Of a DNA stretch of 64,000 nucleotides, positions 1 to 7,704 are shown piece by piece. A program made the position numbers and the translations under genes. Each line of letters starts with the position of its first letter. The first letter of the stretch is position 1. Under the pieces are notes generated by a model. It was not told where the DNA came from. It worked only from the letters and a program-made list of their open reading frames with translations, and searched no databases. This DNA is from Nocardia amamiensis NBRC 102102 (GTDB taxonomy: Bacteria; Actinomycetota; Actinomycetes; Mycobacteriales; Mycobacteriaceae). The stretch is from positions 44,385-108,384 of the forward strand of contig NZ_BDBA01000016.1 of assembly GCF_001612745.1 (NCBI RefSeq), given 5' to 3'.

Positions 1-1
1 C

Positions 2-109
2 GGCGTGCTCTCACTCGAACTCGCCGGTCACTTCAGCGGCATGGGGTTCGACCCCGCCCTGCTGTTCGCCGACGAGTTGAATTCCCTGGTGGACGCGCCG
101 CAAGTATGA
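2..109 (+). CDS. C-terminal end of a TetR/AcrR-type regulator (partial)
   Basis: The window opens inside a plus-strand reading frame that ends at a TGA at 107-109 and encodes about 35 residues, with the pattern LELAGHFSGMGFDP followed by LLFADEL. This resembles the last helices of the ligand-binding domain in TetR regulators of the WHG (TetR_C_33) type, where a GH..G.DP..L...EL signature is common. The DNA-binding half lies outside the window, so the assignment rests on this short tail only. It converges on the alpha/beta hydrolase gene, with 30 bases between stop codons. Confidence 0.5.
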   Translation, partial: GVLSLELAGHFSGMGFDPALLFADELNSLVDAPQV

Positions 110-139
110 CGACGCGGTTCAACAGATGCCCGCCGGCGG

Positions 140-1159
140 TCATTCGTCCAGGAACCGCAAGAGCTCGGTGGTGACGAATCGGGGGTTCTCTTCGACGAGC
201 CAGTGCCCCGCGTTCGGCACGTCGACAGCGCGCACAATGTCGGTCATGCGGGGGGCTACCGTGGCTCGGACCGCGTCGAGTTGCCCCTGGGCGGTCATCA
301 GCAGAGTCGGGACCGATATCGGTGTGGCTGCCACGGTGTCGCGGACGTCTTTGTCGAGAGCGCGGTAGAGCTCGAAGCCAGCCGACAGGACCGGAAGGCG
401 ACGGTAAGTCCGTGCGTACTCGTCGATTTCGGCGTCGCTGAACGGGGACCGATCAGAGGTGCCGCCGAACGCCGTGCCACCGAAGGAGACTTGAGGGTAG
501 AACAGCGCCAGGTATTCCCGCACGTCGTCGCTGACGACCTCCTCGGCGACACGTCTCTGGGCGTGGAAGGCGATGTGCCAGCTCAATGAGCGGTACGTGG
601 ACGCGTCGATGGCGGGCCCGGGCAGCGGCAGGTCGAGGTAGCCGAGACGTGCGGTGTCACCGGGAAATTGGCTGGCGTACTGGAAGGCTACCGCGGCGCC
701 GAAATCGTGCCCGACGACGCGGGCGTCGCGGACTCCCAGCCGGTCGGCGATCAAGGTGTGCACGTACCGCGCCAGGGTGGCCTTGTCGTATCCGGTCGGT
801 GTGCCCGTGCTGTCCCCCAGCCCGGGAAGATCGACGGCGTAGACGGTGTGATGTTCGGCGAGTGCGGGCATGATCGGCCACCAGCCGTACCAGGTCTGCG
901 GCCAACCATGGATCAGCACTACCGGCGTTCCGCTGCCGCCGGTCACGTAATGCATGCGAACGCCGGAGATGTCGGCGAACTCGTGCCGGAAAGTGTTCTC
1001 GAACGCGGGGTCGCCCTGGGTCGCAGCGGCATAGGGAGCGACGTCGGGGGTGGTCGTGGAGCAGGCCGCGGCGCCCATCGTGATCAGGAGGGTGAGCGCG
1101 ACGGTAGCCATCGCGCGTGCGGATCGGAGGAGGCCGTGCGGCCGGGTCGCGGTGATCAT
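140..1159 (-). CDS. Alpha/beta hydrolase, epoxide-hydrolase-like, probable lipoprotein
   Basis: About 339 residues. The ATG at 1157-1159 is followed by a basic start, a hydrophobic stretch and AAACS, which looks like a signal peptide ending in a lipobox cysteine, so the enzyme is probably exported and lipid-anchored. The mature part shows the alpha/beta hydrolase fold: an oxyanion motif HGWPQTW, a nucleophile elbow GHDFGAA (Asp nucleophile, as in epoxide hydrolases and haloalkane dehalogenases) and a late GHW histidine. The substrate cannot be read from the sequence. It is the third gene of a minus-strand run after the methyltransferase and DinB genes. The frame stays open further upstream, but that part overlaps the DinB gene and lacks the signal peptide. 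Confidence 0.75.
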   Translation of the reverse strand: MITATRPHGLLRSARAMATVALTLLITMGAAACSTTTPDVAPYAAATQGDPAFENTFRHEFADISGVRMHYVTGGSGTPVVLIHGWPQTWYGWWPIMPALAEHHTVYAVDLPGLGDSTGTPTGYDKATLARYVHTLIADRLGVRDARVVGHDFGAAVAFQYASQFPGDTARLGYLDLPLPGPAIDASTYRSLSWHIAFHAQRRVAEEVVSDDVREYLALFYPQVSFGGTAFGGTSDRSPFSDAEIDEYARTYRRLPVLSAGFELYRALDKDVRDTVAATPISVPTLLMTAQGQLDAVRATVAPRMTDIVRAVDVPNAGHWLVEENPRFVTTELLRFLDE

Positions 1160-1188
1160 GTGTTCCTGTCTTGGAGAGGGTGATCGGG

Positions 1189-1689
1189 TCAGCGCCCGGT
1201 CGTGCCGTCGATGAGTTCGCGGAGGATGTCCGCGTGGCCCGCGTGGCGGCCGGTCTCCTCGATCATGTGGGTAAGCGCCCAGCGGACGCTGGGAGCGGGG
1301 CGCCCCGGCCGCGACCGCGGGAGGGGTGCGCCGAGATCGGTGCACCCGTCGAGAATGTCGTTCGCGCGCTCGACCGTGGCTCGGTAGCGCGCGACGACAT
1401 CGGCCACGCTGTCCGCAGGCGACGCCAGGAAAGTCGCCTGCCAATCGGTCACAGTGTCCCCGAGGAAGATCGAGCGCTCGACGAAGGTCAGGTGCTCGAG
1501 CAGCCCGAGCAGGTTCGTGCCCGACGGCACCGCGGCCGTTCGCACCTGCGGTTCGGGTGCGCCGTCGACCTTCGCGGCAATCGAGGCCCGGAGGTAGTCG
1601 AGGAATGCGCGCAGGGTCTTGGTCTCACTGCTTCCGGTTCGGGGCGGCGGGGTGTCGTCCCAGCGCTTGCGGCGCGAGATGGCAGGCAC
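1189..1689 (-). CDS. DinB / DUF664 family protein
   Basis: About 166 residues. The start is taken as GTG at 1687-1689 because AAGGAG lies 6 bases upstream. The protein has the four-helix DinB layout with widely spaced histidines: LLEHLTFVE near the front, ALTHMIEETGRHAGHAD near the end. In the family such histidines bind a divalent metal. Members include thiol-dependent S-transferases (mycothiol or bacillithiol type) and many uncharacterised proteins. It lies 25 bases downstream of the methyltransferase and 29 upstream of the hydrolase, so the three are probably cotranscribed. The specific reaction is unknown. Confidence 0.75.
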   Translation of the reverse strand: MPAISRRKRWDDTPPPRTGSSETKTLRAFLDYLRASIAAKVDGAPEPQVRTAAVPSGTNLLGLLEHLTFVERSIFLGDTVTDWQATFLASPADSVADVVARYRATVERANDILDGCTDLGAPLPRSRPGRPAPSVRWALTHMIEETGRHAGHADILRELIDGTTGR

Positions 1690-1714
1690 GGTGGTCTCCT
1701 TCGTCGGAGGCGCA

Positions 1715-2341
1715 TCAGGCGGTGCGGCGGATGAGCAGGACATGGTCGGTGACCTCGGCGGTGCGCGCGTCCGGTCCCGTCGCGATCCGCCGGGGAGCGT
1801 CGGCCCGCTCGACCGTCCACGCCGCCGGATCCAGAGCGATACCCGCGGCGACCTCCTGCGGGCTCGGGTACCGGTGGCCGTGATCCTGATTCCACGACCA
1901 TGGCGCGGTCGAGCCGTGGTCGACGACCAGCAGTCGGCCGCCCGGACGCAAAGCGTGCGCGGCCAGGCGCAGGACGGTGGCCCTGTCCAGGTCGAACGGG
2001 GTGTGCAGGTAGTGGGCGGAGATCAGGTCGAACCGGTCCTGTGGGAAGGACTCGCGCAGATCGTGCCGCTCCGCGACGACGCGGTCGGCCAGGCCGTGCG
2101 TGCGGGCGAGGTCGGCGAGCCGCGCGACCGCCACGGCTGAGATGTCGATGGCGGTGACGTGCCAGCCCCGGCGGGCGAGCCACAGCGCGTCGCCGCCGTC
2201 TCCACATCCGAGGTCCAACGCGACTCCCGGCGATAGGCTCGAAACCGTTTCGGCGAGACGGTAATTCGGTTGCGGGTCAATGGCCGGTGTGCGGGCGGCG
2301 TAGACGCCGTCCCAGAACGTGACCGCATCGGTGGTGTTCAT
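1715..2341 (-). CDS. Class I SAM-dependent methyltransferase
   Basis: 208 residues starting at ATG 2339-2341 with AAGGAG seven bases upstream. The SAM-binding motif I is clear (ALDLGCGDGGDA), followed by the acidic motif II strand (VTAIDIS) and the later HALRPGGRLLVV strand-turn, giving a complete class I Rossmann fold. It resembles small TehB/UbiE-like methyltransferases. The acceptor is not predictable. It heads a minus-strand operon and is transcribed divergently from the XRE-cupin regulator, whose product may control it. Confidence 0.85.
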   Translation of the reverse strand: MNTTDAVTFWDGVYAARTPAIDPQPNYRLAETVSSLSPGVALDLGCGDGGDALWLARRGWHVTAIDISAVAVARLADLARTHGLADRVVAERHDLRESFPQDRFDLISAHYLHTPFDLDRATVLRLAAHALRPGGRLLVVDHGSTAPWSWNQDHGHRYPSPQEVAAGIALDPAAWTVERADAPRRIATGPDARTAEVTDHVLLIRRTA

Positions 2342-2401
2342 CGAGGCTCCTTCGGTCGGGACACGCTCAGTCTTTCCCGACGCAGCACGATGTGGCACGC
2401 A

Positions 2402-2422
2402 ATCTTGCGGTTCCGGCAAGAT
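2402..2422. promoter_or_regulatory. Inverted repeat, candidate operator of the XRE-cupin gene
   Basis: ATCTTGC (2402-2408) and GCAAGAT (2416-2422) form perfect 7-bp arms around a 7-bp spacer, in the interval between the divergent methyltransferase and regulator genes. It ends six bases before the GTG at 2429, which suits autoregulation by the XRE-type protein. If translation instead begins at ATG 2390 the repeat is coding. Confidence 0.45.
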
Positions 2423-2428
2423 GCTCTC

Positions 2429-3010
2429 GTGGACCCCGAAACAACTGACGTGCTCGACGCGGTGGGGCCGCGGCTGCGCGCGCTCCGGCGCGGTCGTGGC
2501 ATCACCCTCGCCGACCTCGCGACGCGGACCGGGGTGTCGGAGAGCACCCTGTCCCGCCTGGAGAGCGGGCAGCGCCGGGCGACTCTGGAGTTGCTGCTGC
2601 CGCTCGCTCGCACCTACGACGTCCCGCTGGACGACCTCGTCGGCGCTCCGCGCACCGGCGACCCCCGAATCCACCTGAAGCCGATCCGCCGGTTCGGGAT
2701 GGTCTTCGTACCGCTGTCCCGGCGGCCGGGCGGGGTGCAGGCGTTCAAGATGATCATCCCCGCACGACCCGAACCGGTGGAGCCATCACCGCAGACCCAC
2801 GACGGCTACGAATGGCTGTACGTGCTCAACGGTCGCCTGCGGCTGGTGCTCGGCGAGCGCGACCTGACCTTGCCGCCGGGCGAGGCCGCCGAATTCGACA
2901 CGTCCGAGCCGCACTGGCTCGGCAGCGCCGACGGCGGCGTAGTCGAGCTACTCATCTTGTTCGGCTTGCAAGGGGTGCGTGCCCACATCCGCGCCGACCC
3001 GAATCGGTGA
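2429..3010 (+). CDS. XRE-family regulator with C-terminal cupin domain
   Basis: About 193 residues. The N-terminal helix-turn-helix is typical of the XRE family (RLRALRRGRGITLADLA, then STLSRLESGQRRATLE). The C-terminal half carries a cupin barrel with the GYEWLYVLNGRLRLVLGE and LPPGEAAEFD strands, expected to sense a small ligand. Such HTH-cupin proteins regulate neighbouring catabolic or efflux genes. The start is uncertain: ATG 2390 is also in frame, but neither start has a good ribosome site, and GTG 2429 fits the usual N terminus and leaves the inverted repeat at 2402-2422 non-coding. Its likely target is the divergent methyltransferase operon. Confidence 0.8.
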   Translation: MDPETTDVLDAVGPRLRALRRGRGITLADLATRTGVSESTLSRLESGQRRATLELLLPLARTYDVPLDDLVGAPRTGDPRIHLKPIRRFGMVFVPLSRRPGGVQAFKMIIPARPEPVEPSPQTHDGYEWLYVLNGRLRLVLGERDLTLPPGEAAEFDTSEPHWLGSADGGVVELLILFGLQGVRAHIRADPNR

Positions 3011-3023
3011 AAATGCCGGAGTA

Positions 3024-3235
3024 ATTCGTCGCGGTGCAGCCGATGCAGGCGATACTCGGCGGCGTTGGCGTCGCACGACCGTGAATGCGAACAAGGGCAC
3101 GGACTCGGGTGGAGTCCGTGCCCTCGTTCGGGTTCAGTGCTGGAAGACGCTCACCAGGAGCGCGAGCTCACCAGGAGCTCCTATGCACGCCCGGCAGCTC
3201 GCCGCGGTGCGCCATTTCGCGCAGGCACAGCGGCC
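3024..3235 (-). pseudogene. Chimeric duplicate: Uma2 gene fragment joined to the 3' end and terminator of rpsN
   Basis: Bases from about 3024 to 3073 are nearly identical to 5262-5311 inside the Uma2 gene. Immediately after, 3080-3235 match 5826-5985, that is the rpsN terminator and the last codons of rpsN. Read on the minus strand, 3168-3235 encodes [19 protein letters not shown] then a stop, one residue different from the end of intact S14. The about 510 bp that separate these parts in the original are missing. This is a decayed copy of the rpsN-Uma2 junction with an internal deletion, lying on the other side of the carboxylase gene. Confidence 0.8.
3089..3129 (-). terminator. Duplicated rpsN terminator hairpin
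   Basis: An 18-bp stem with one mismatch, loop GGGTG, almost identical to the intact hairpin at 5834-5874. It now lies downstream of the carboxylase gene and between it and the convergent XRE-cupin gene, so it may serve as terminator for both. Confidence 0.65.
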
Positions 3236-3305
3236 TCCGTCGTCGGTTACGTGTCTGCGCGGCGGTCGGCGTGGTGACCACCGCCATCCGGAGTCAACGG
3301 GAAGA

Positions 3306-4931
3306 TCACATCGGGTACACCGGGTGCTTGCGCGGGTTGAACTCCGGCTTGACGGGCGGCTTGTCCCGCAACAGGCGCAGCGCGTTCCGGATCTCCAGAC
3401 GGGTGCGCGCCGGTTCGATGACCGCGTCGATGTAGCCGCGTTCGGCGGCGATCCACGGGGTGGCGATCGTCTCGTTGTACTGGTTGATCATGAACTCGCG
3501 CGCCGCTGCCCGATGCTCCTCCGGCACCGCCGCCAATTGCCGCTTGCCGATGAGGTCGACCGCGCTGTCGGCGCCGATCACCGCGATCCGGGCCGTCGGC
3601 CAGGCGAAACTGATATCGGCACCCACCTGTCGGGCCGCCATCATGCCGTAGGCGCCACCGTAAGACTTGCGCACGACCAGGTTGATGATCGGGACCGTCG
3701 CCTCGATGATCGCACGCGGGACCCGCCCGCCGCGGATGATCACACCGTTGGCTTCCTGCTCGAGGCCCGGCAGCACGCCCGGGGTGTCCGCGACGAACAC
3801 CAGCGGGATATTGAACGCGTCGCAGAGCCGGATGAAGTAGGTCGACTTGTCCGAGCAGGCGGCGTCGATGGAACCACCCAGCACCAGCGGCTGGTTGGCG
3901 ATCACACCGACCGGATAGCCGTCGACCCTGGCGAATCCGGTGATCAGATTCGGGGCGAACGCGGCACGGATTTCGTGAAATTCACCGTCGTCGAAGATCC
4001 GCAGCAGGATCTCATGCATGTCGTAACCGGCGCGATCGGAATCCGGAATGATCGTGTCGAGCTCCCGATCGGCAGCAGTGATCTCCGGCTCCAGGCCGGG
4101 GTTCACAATCGGCGGCTGCTCGAGACAGCTCGTCGGCATGTAGCTCAGGTAGTTGCGCGCCCACTCGTAGGCTTCCTGCTCGGTGTCGGCCACGTGATGC
4201 AGGGTGCCGCGTTCGGCCTGTACCTCGGCGCCACCGAGCTCCTCGGCGGTGACGTCCTCACCGTTGACGGCTTTGATCACCTCCGGCCCGGTGACGAACA
4301 TGTAGGAATCCCTGGTGCCGATGAGCACGTCGGTGTTGATCGGCCCGTACACCGAACCCGCTGCGCATTTGCCGAGAATGATCGACACCTGTGGCACATA
4401 CCCGGACAGTTTCTCCAAGACCCGGGAAATATCACCGAACGAAGCGATCGAACCCACCGCGTCCTGGATACGCGCACCGCCGGAATCATTGATCGTCACC
4501 ACCGGGCATGCGTTGTCGAACGCGAGTTGCAGCGCCCGCATGAACTTGCGGGCGGATGTGATACCGACCGACCCGCCGTACACGGTCTGATCGTGGGCGA
4601 TCACCACCACCGGACGGCCCCCGATCAGACCGCGACCGGTGACCAGACCGTCACCGTAGAGAGCATCCGGTTGGCCGGGCTGACGAGCCAACGCACCGGT
4701 CTCGATGAACGTCCCACGGTCGAGCAGCATGTCCACACGCTGGCGAACGCTCGGAATGCCCTTCTTCTCCCGCTTGGCGGCACCGGCCTCACCCGCCGGT
4801 TCGGCAGCGATCGTCAGGATCTTGACCAGTTCATCAAGCTTCGCCTCGGTACCTGTCACGCTCGCCGCCACCTTCCGAACCAACTGTTGTGCCTCCGCGA
4901 CGTTAAGCGGTATCGACACAGAACGTGTCAT
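3306..4931 (-). CDS. Acyl-CoA carboxylase beta (carboxyltransferase) subunit
   Basis: About 541 residues from ATG 4929-4931, the usual size for actinobacterial AccD/PccB proteins. Both halves of the crotonase-type carboxyltransferase fold are present: SGGARIQDAVGS with the following KCAAGSVYGP oxyanion region in the first half, and DTPGVLPGLEQE and KSYGGAYGMM in the second. It transfers carboxyl from biotin carrier to acetyl- or propionyl-CoA (or longer acyl-CoA), working with a biotinylated alpha subunit not found in this window. Substrate cannot be set from the sequence alone. No strong ribosome site precedes the start. A perfect palindrome lies just upstream. The gene is flanked by the two copies of the Uma2/rpsN segment. 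Confidence 0.9.
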   Translation of the reverse strand: MTRSVSIPLNVAEAQQLVRKVAASVTGTEAKLDELVKILTIAAEPAGEAGAAKREKKGIPSVRQRVDMLLDRGTFIETGALARQPGQPDALYGDGLVTGRGLIGGRPVVVIAHDQTVYGGSVGITSARKFMRALQLAFDNACPVVTINDSGGARIQDAVGSIASFGDISRVLEKLSGYVPQVSIILGKCAAGSVYGPINTDVLIGTRDSYMFVTGPEVIKAVNGEDVTAEELGGAEVQAERGTLHHVADTEQEAYEWARNYLSYMPTSCLEQPPIVNPGLEPEITAADRELDTIIPDSDRAGYDMHEILLRIFDDGEFHEIRAAFAPNLITGFARVDGYPVGVIANQPLVLGGSIDAACSDKSTYFIRLCDAFNIPLVFVADTPGVLPGLEQEANGVIIRGGRVPRAIIEATVPIINLVVRKSYGGAYGMMAARQVGADISFAWPTARIAVIGADSAVDLIGKRQLAAVPEEHRAAAREFMINQYNETIATPWIAAERGYIDAVIEPARTRLEIRNALRLLRDKPPVKPEFNPRKHPVYPM

Positions 4932-4947
4932 TGAACCGGATATCCGG
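4915..4947. promoter_or_regulatory. Palindromes at the start of the carboxylase gene
   Basis: CCGGATATCCGG (4936-4947) is a perfect 12-bp palindrome a few bases upstream of the ATG, and GACAC-AGAAC-GTGTC (4915-4929) is a second short inverted repeat overlapping it. They may be operator sites, but short GC-rich palindromes are common by chance. Confidence 0.25.
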
Positions 4948-5034
4948 GACAAATCACAGCTGAGGCCGGCCGCGCATGGCATCCCCAAGAGTCCGAACAC
5001 AGTCAGAGGAAGGAAGGACAGGCAAGACGCCGTT

Positions 5035-5180
5035 CCAGGGCCGGAAGCGAGTCAGACCGTCGATGTAGCTGTCGCTCGACGTGGCGAGGGTCAGTGACAC
5101 CGGCGCGACGACGCGTTCAGCTACACCGCGGCGGCGCAGTACCAGATGGATCAACGCTCGACCGGTTCGAGTCCGCCGGT
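5035..5180 (-). pseudogene. Remnant of a Fic-family protein
   Basis: On the minus strand a frame reads GRALIHLVLRRRGVAERVV, then PVSLTLATSSDSYIDGLTRFR. This strongly resembles a conserved segment of actinobacterial Fic (AMPylation-domain) proteins. The catalytic HPFxxGNGR loop is absent, and the frame runs on into unrelated sequence on both sides. It lies just downstream of the Uma2 gene and is best read as a leftover piece. Recognition is from memory of the family pattern. Confidence 0.45.
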
Positions 5181-5204
5181 CGAGCCGGCGACCCGAGCCA
5201 GCGG

Positions 5205-5786
5205 CTAGCGGACCAAGTCGGCGAAGCTGATATCGCCGAGTACTACATGCTCTAAGCGAAGGAATCCGTCGCGGTGCAGCCGATGCAGGCGATATTCGGC
5301 GGCGTGGGCGTCGAGCCGGAATTCCCGCACCTCCTCGATGTCGAACTTCGTGTCGAGGACGACAACCAGGTAGAGCGGAATACCTGCTCGAGCGTACTGA
5401 ACCTTTTTGTCCAGCAAGTCTTCTGCGGCGGTGGACGGCGAAGACACCGCCACGACGATCAGCGCGTCGCCGGCCTCCGGCTTCGCTCCACGCTCGGGCA
5501 GGCAGCGATACACCGTCACATCCGGTCTCCGAAAAGTGAACTTCGGTATCCGCCAAAGGACCACATCCATATCGGTCTCGACTCGAATGCACGGCTCAGT
5601 GCTCGGCAAGTCCTCCATGGAGCCGGCCAAGCGGCGTGCCACGCGATTGTGCTCGGGCACCGGCGATTCACAGACGATCACATGCCCGTGCACAACCTCG
5701 ATCTCGCGCGCGACACCCTCGGGCAGCTGACGGTACTGCTCCTCGGTCATCTCGTGCGGCAAGTGGTCCGATGCCTGGATCGTCAT
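5205..5786 (-). CDS. Uma2-family (DUF820) PD-(D/E)XK nuclease-fold protein
   Basis: 193 residues with the features of Uma2 proteins: MTEEQYRQLPEG near the front, the EVVHGHVIVCESP strand, a central RRPDVTVYRCLP, and ALIVVAVSSPSTAAEDLLDKKVQYARAGIPLYLVV. In Uma2 proteins this last stretch normally reads ..EI.SPS....D...K...Y...GI..Yw and supplies the catalytic Asp/Glu and Lys. Here VAVSSPST has Ala-Val at the position where the family usually has Glu, so activity is uncertain. Family members are often linked to mobile elements, but the role is unknown. It follows rpsN beyond that operon's terminator. Confidence 0.8.
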   Translation of the reverse strand: MTIQASDHLPHEMTEEQYRQLPEGVAREIEVVHGHVIVCESPVPEHNRVARRLAGSMEDLPSTEPCIRVETDMDVVLWRIPKFTFRRPDVTVYRCLPERGAKPEAGDALIVVAVSSPSTAAEDLLDKKVQYARAGIPLYLVVVLDTKFDIEEVREFRLDAHAAEYRLHRLHRDGFLRLEHVVLGDISFADLVR

Positions 5787-5833
5787 GACCGAAGCCTACC
5801 TAGACCGCCGTTGCGAGCAGTCATCGTGAATGC

Positions 5834-5908
5834 GAACGAGGGCACGGACTCGACTGGAGTCCGTGCCCTCGTTCAGGTGTTCAGTTGGGGACGCTCAGAA
5901 GAGCGTCC
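5834..5908 (-). terminator. Double hairpin terminator after rpsN
   Basis: Two perfect hairpins follow the rpsN stop codon in the direction of transcription: GGACGCTC-AGAA-GAGCGTCC (5889-5908), then an 18-bp perfect stem with loop GACTG (5834-5874). No long U tract is visible, as is usual in high-GC actinobacteria. It closes the rplN-rplX-rplE-rpsN operon, so rpsH and the rest of the spc block are not cotranscribed here. Confidence 0.85.
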
Positions 5909-5911
5909 GGC

Positions 5912-6097
5912 TCACCAGGAGCTCTTGTGCACGCCCGGCAGCTCGCCCCGGTGCGCCATTTCGCGCAGGCACACGCGGCAGAGGCCGAACTTGCGGTAGA
6001 CCGCGTGCGGGCGGCCGCACCGCTGGCAGCGGGTGTAGGCGCGGACCGCGAACTTCGGCTTGGCGTTGGCCTTGTTGACCAGTGCTTTCTTTGCCAT
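5912..6097 (-). CDS. rpsN: 30S ribosomal protein S14 type Z
   Basis: 61 residues from ATG 6095-6097. It is the short zinc-binding form of S14, with two CxxC pairs (CQRCGRPH and CRVC) and the end [17 protein letters not shown]. It assembles into the 30S head. It is the last gene of the local operon, four bases after rplE. Its 3' end and terminator have a decayed duplicate at 3080-3235. In most actinobacteria rpsH follows directly, but here a terminator and unrelated genes follow. Confidence 0.97.
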   Translation of the reverse strand: MAKKALVNKANAKPKFAVRAYTRCQRCGRPHAVYRKFGLCRVCLREMAHRGELPGVHKSSW

Positions 6098-6101
6098 GTG
6101 C

Positions 6102-6665
6102 TCAGTTCTCCTTGAACGGGAAGCCGAGGTGCTTGAGCAGGGCACGGCCTTCTTCGTTGTTGGTCGCGGTGGTCACCACGGTGATGTCCATGCCGCGCGG
6201 GCGGTCGATCTTGTCCACGTCGATCTCATGGAACATCGACTGCTCGCTGAGGCCGAACGTGTAGTTGCCGTTGCCGTCGAACTGCTTCGGCGACAGGCCG
6301 CGGAAGTCGCGGATACGCGGAAGCGCGATGGAGACCAGGCGGTCGAGGAACTCCCACATCCGGTCGCCACGCAGGGTGACCTTGGCGCCGATCGGCATGC
6401 CCTCACGCAGCTTGAACTGCGCGATGGACTTGGTCGCCTTGCGGATCTGCGGCTTCTGGCCGGTGATCAGGGCCAGGTCCTCGACGGCACCGTTGATCAG
6501 CTTGGCGTCGCGAGCGGCGTCACCGACACCCATGTTCACGACGACCTTCACCACGCCCGGGATCTGCATCACGTTGGCGTAGTTGAACTCGTTGTTCAGC
6601 GCGTCCTTGATTTCCTCGCGGTAGCGCTGCTTCAGCCGGGGCTGCACCTTTTCCGTGGTGGTCAT
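6102..6665 (-). CDS. rplE: 50S ribosomal protein L5
   Basis: 187 residues, the normal actinobacterial length. Characteristic L5 segments are visible: [24 protein letters not shown] at the front, [15 protein letters not shown] in the middle and [20 protein letters not shown] near the end. It binds 5S rRNA in the central protuberance. The stop of rplX lies one base upstream of its start, and rpsN follows within four bases, so the genes are translationally close-coupled. Confidence 0.98.
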   Translation of the reverse strand: MTTTEKVQPRLKQRYREEIKDALNNEFNYANVMQIPGVVKVVVNMGVGDAARDAKLINGAVEDLALITGQKPQIRKATKSIAQFKLREGMPIGAKVTLRGDRMWEFLDRLVSIALPRIRDFRGLSPKQFDGNGNYTFGLSEQSMFHEIDVDKIDRPRGMDITVVTTATNNEEGRALLKHLGFPFKEN

Positions 6666-6666
6666 G

Positions 6667-6984
6667 TCAGATGTCCTTCCCGTTCTTACGGGAGATCCGG
6701 ACCCGCTTGCCGCTCTCCTCGTCGGTCCGGTAGCCGATCCGGGTCGGCTTGCCGTCGGAGTCGACGACCATCACGTTCGACACGTGGATGGGGGCTTCCT
6801 GGGTCACGATGCCGCCCGAGGAGGCGCCGCGCTGGGTGGCGGAGTTCGCGACGTGCTTCTTGATCCGGTTCACGCCCTCGACGAGAACCCGGTTCTCCTT
6901 CGGGTAGGCCTGGATGACCTTGCCCTTGGCACCCTTGTCCTTGCCCGAGATGACGAGCACGGTGTCGCCCTTGTGCACCTTCAT
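6667..6984 (-). CDS. rplX: 50S ribosomal protein L24
   Basis: 105 residues with the N-terminal KOW motif ([19 protein letters not shown]) and the usual [13 protein letters not shown] segment. L24 is an early-binding 23S rRNA assembly protein. Only one base separates it from both rplN upstream and rplE downstream. Confidence 0.98.
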   Translation of the reverse strand: MKVHKGDTVLVISGKDKGAKGKVIQAYPKENRVLVEGVNRIKKHVANSATQRGASSGGIVTQEAPIHVSNVMVVDSDGKPTRIGYRTDEESGKRVRISRKNGKDI

Positions 6985-6985
6985 G

Positions 6986-7354
6986 TCAGAGCACCTCCGG
7001 GGCCAGCGAAACGATCTTCATGAACTTCTTGTCGCGCAGCTCGCGGCCGACCGGGCCGAAGATGCGGGTGCCGCGCGGGTCGTTGTCCGCCTTGATGAGC
7101 ACGGCCGCGTTCTCGTCGAAGCGGATGTAGGAACCGTCCGGACGGCGGCGCTCCTTGGTGGTGCGCACGACGACGGCCTTGACGACGTCACCCCGCTTCA
7201 CGTTGCCGCCGGGGATGGCGTCCTTCACGGTAGCGACGATGACATCGCCGATACCGGCATAGCGACGCGACGAACCACCGAGAACGCGGATGCAGAGAAT
7301 CTCCTTCGCACCCGTGTTGTCGGCGACGCGCAGTCGCGACTCCTGCTGAATCAC
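6986..7354 (-). CDS. rplN: 50S ribosomal protein L14
   Basis: 122 residues. The start is GTG 7352-7354, preceded by AAGGAGG at proper spacing, which gives the expected N terminus ([26 protein letters not shown]). The longer open frame upstream is leader sequence. L14 contacts 16S rRNA helix 14 in bridge B8. It is the first gene of its operon here, so it must have its own promoter in 7355-7704. In other bacteria rpsQ precedes it directly, whereas here rpsQ is about 55 kb away. Confidence 0.97.
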   Translation of the reverse strand: MIQQESRLRVADNTGAKEILCIRVLGGSSRRYAGIGDVIVATVKDAIPGGNVKRGDVVKAVVVRTTKERRRPDGSYIRFDENAAVLIKADNDPRGTRIFGPVGRELRDKKFMKIVSLAPEVL

Positions 7355-7704
7355 TTCAGCGTCCTCCTTGACCTGGACGTTTAGCACGCCGGATTGCCGA
7401 CCCGACGGGCATGGTCGGTTGCCCTCCGGACGCGCGCCTGCCAGCGGTTTTCCTCGATCTGAGCGATAACGCGGAACCAACCACTGGGGGTTCACTGCCG
7501 GATTGCGGGCATAGCTCCCGCAGGCAACCGGTCTAGTGTATGGGAATCCGCAGGTCGTTCCCAAATCGGGGCGGTCGCCGACGTGCGGCGGACCTACCGG
7601 GGCCACGTTTCCGGGCTGTACCGGCCCCACGCCGGTAGCCTCGGTGTCCTGCAAGCAGCCTTCACGTACATCTGCGGCAACGCCGCGTCGGGGAGAGGAC
7701 TCTC
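7355..7704. promoter_or_regulatory. Divergent promoter region between rplN and the M13 peptidase gene
   Basis: 350 bases without a gene. The rplN operon needs a promoter here because the upstream ribosomal genes are elsewhere. TACACT on the minus strand (7535-7540) is a reasonable -10, but the matching -35 (TGGGAA) is weak. The leader of rplN would then be about 180 bases, long enough for regulatory structure, although no clear hairpin was identified. The plus-strand peptidase is preceded by GGGAGAGG close to its GTG. Confidence 0.4.

Noticed and set aside
2979..4934. A 651-codon plus-strand frame across the carboxylase gene
   Set aside because: It is antisense to a complete acyl-CoA carboxylase and has no recognisable domain.
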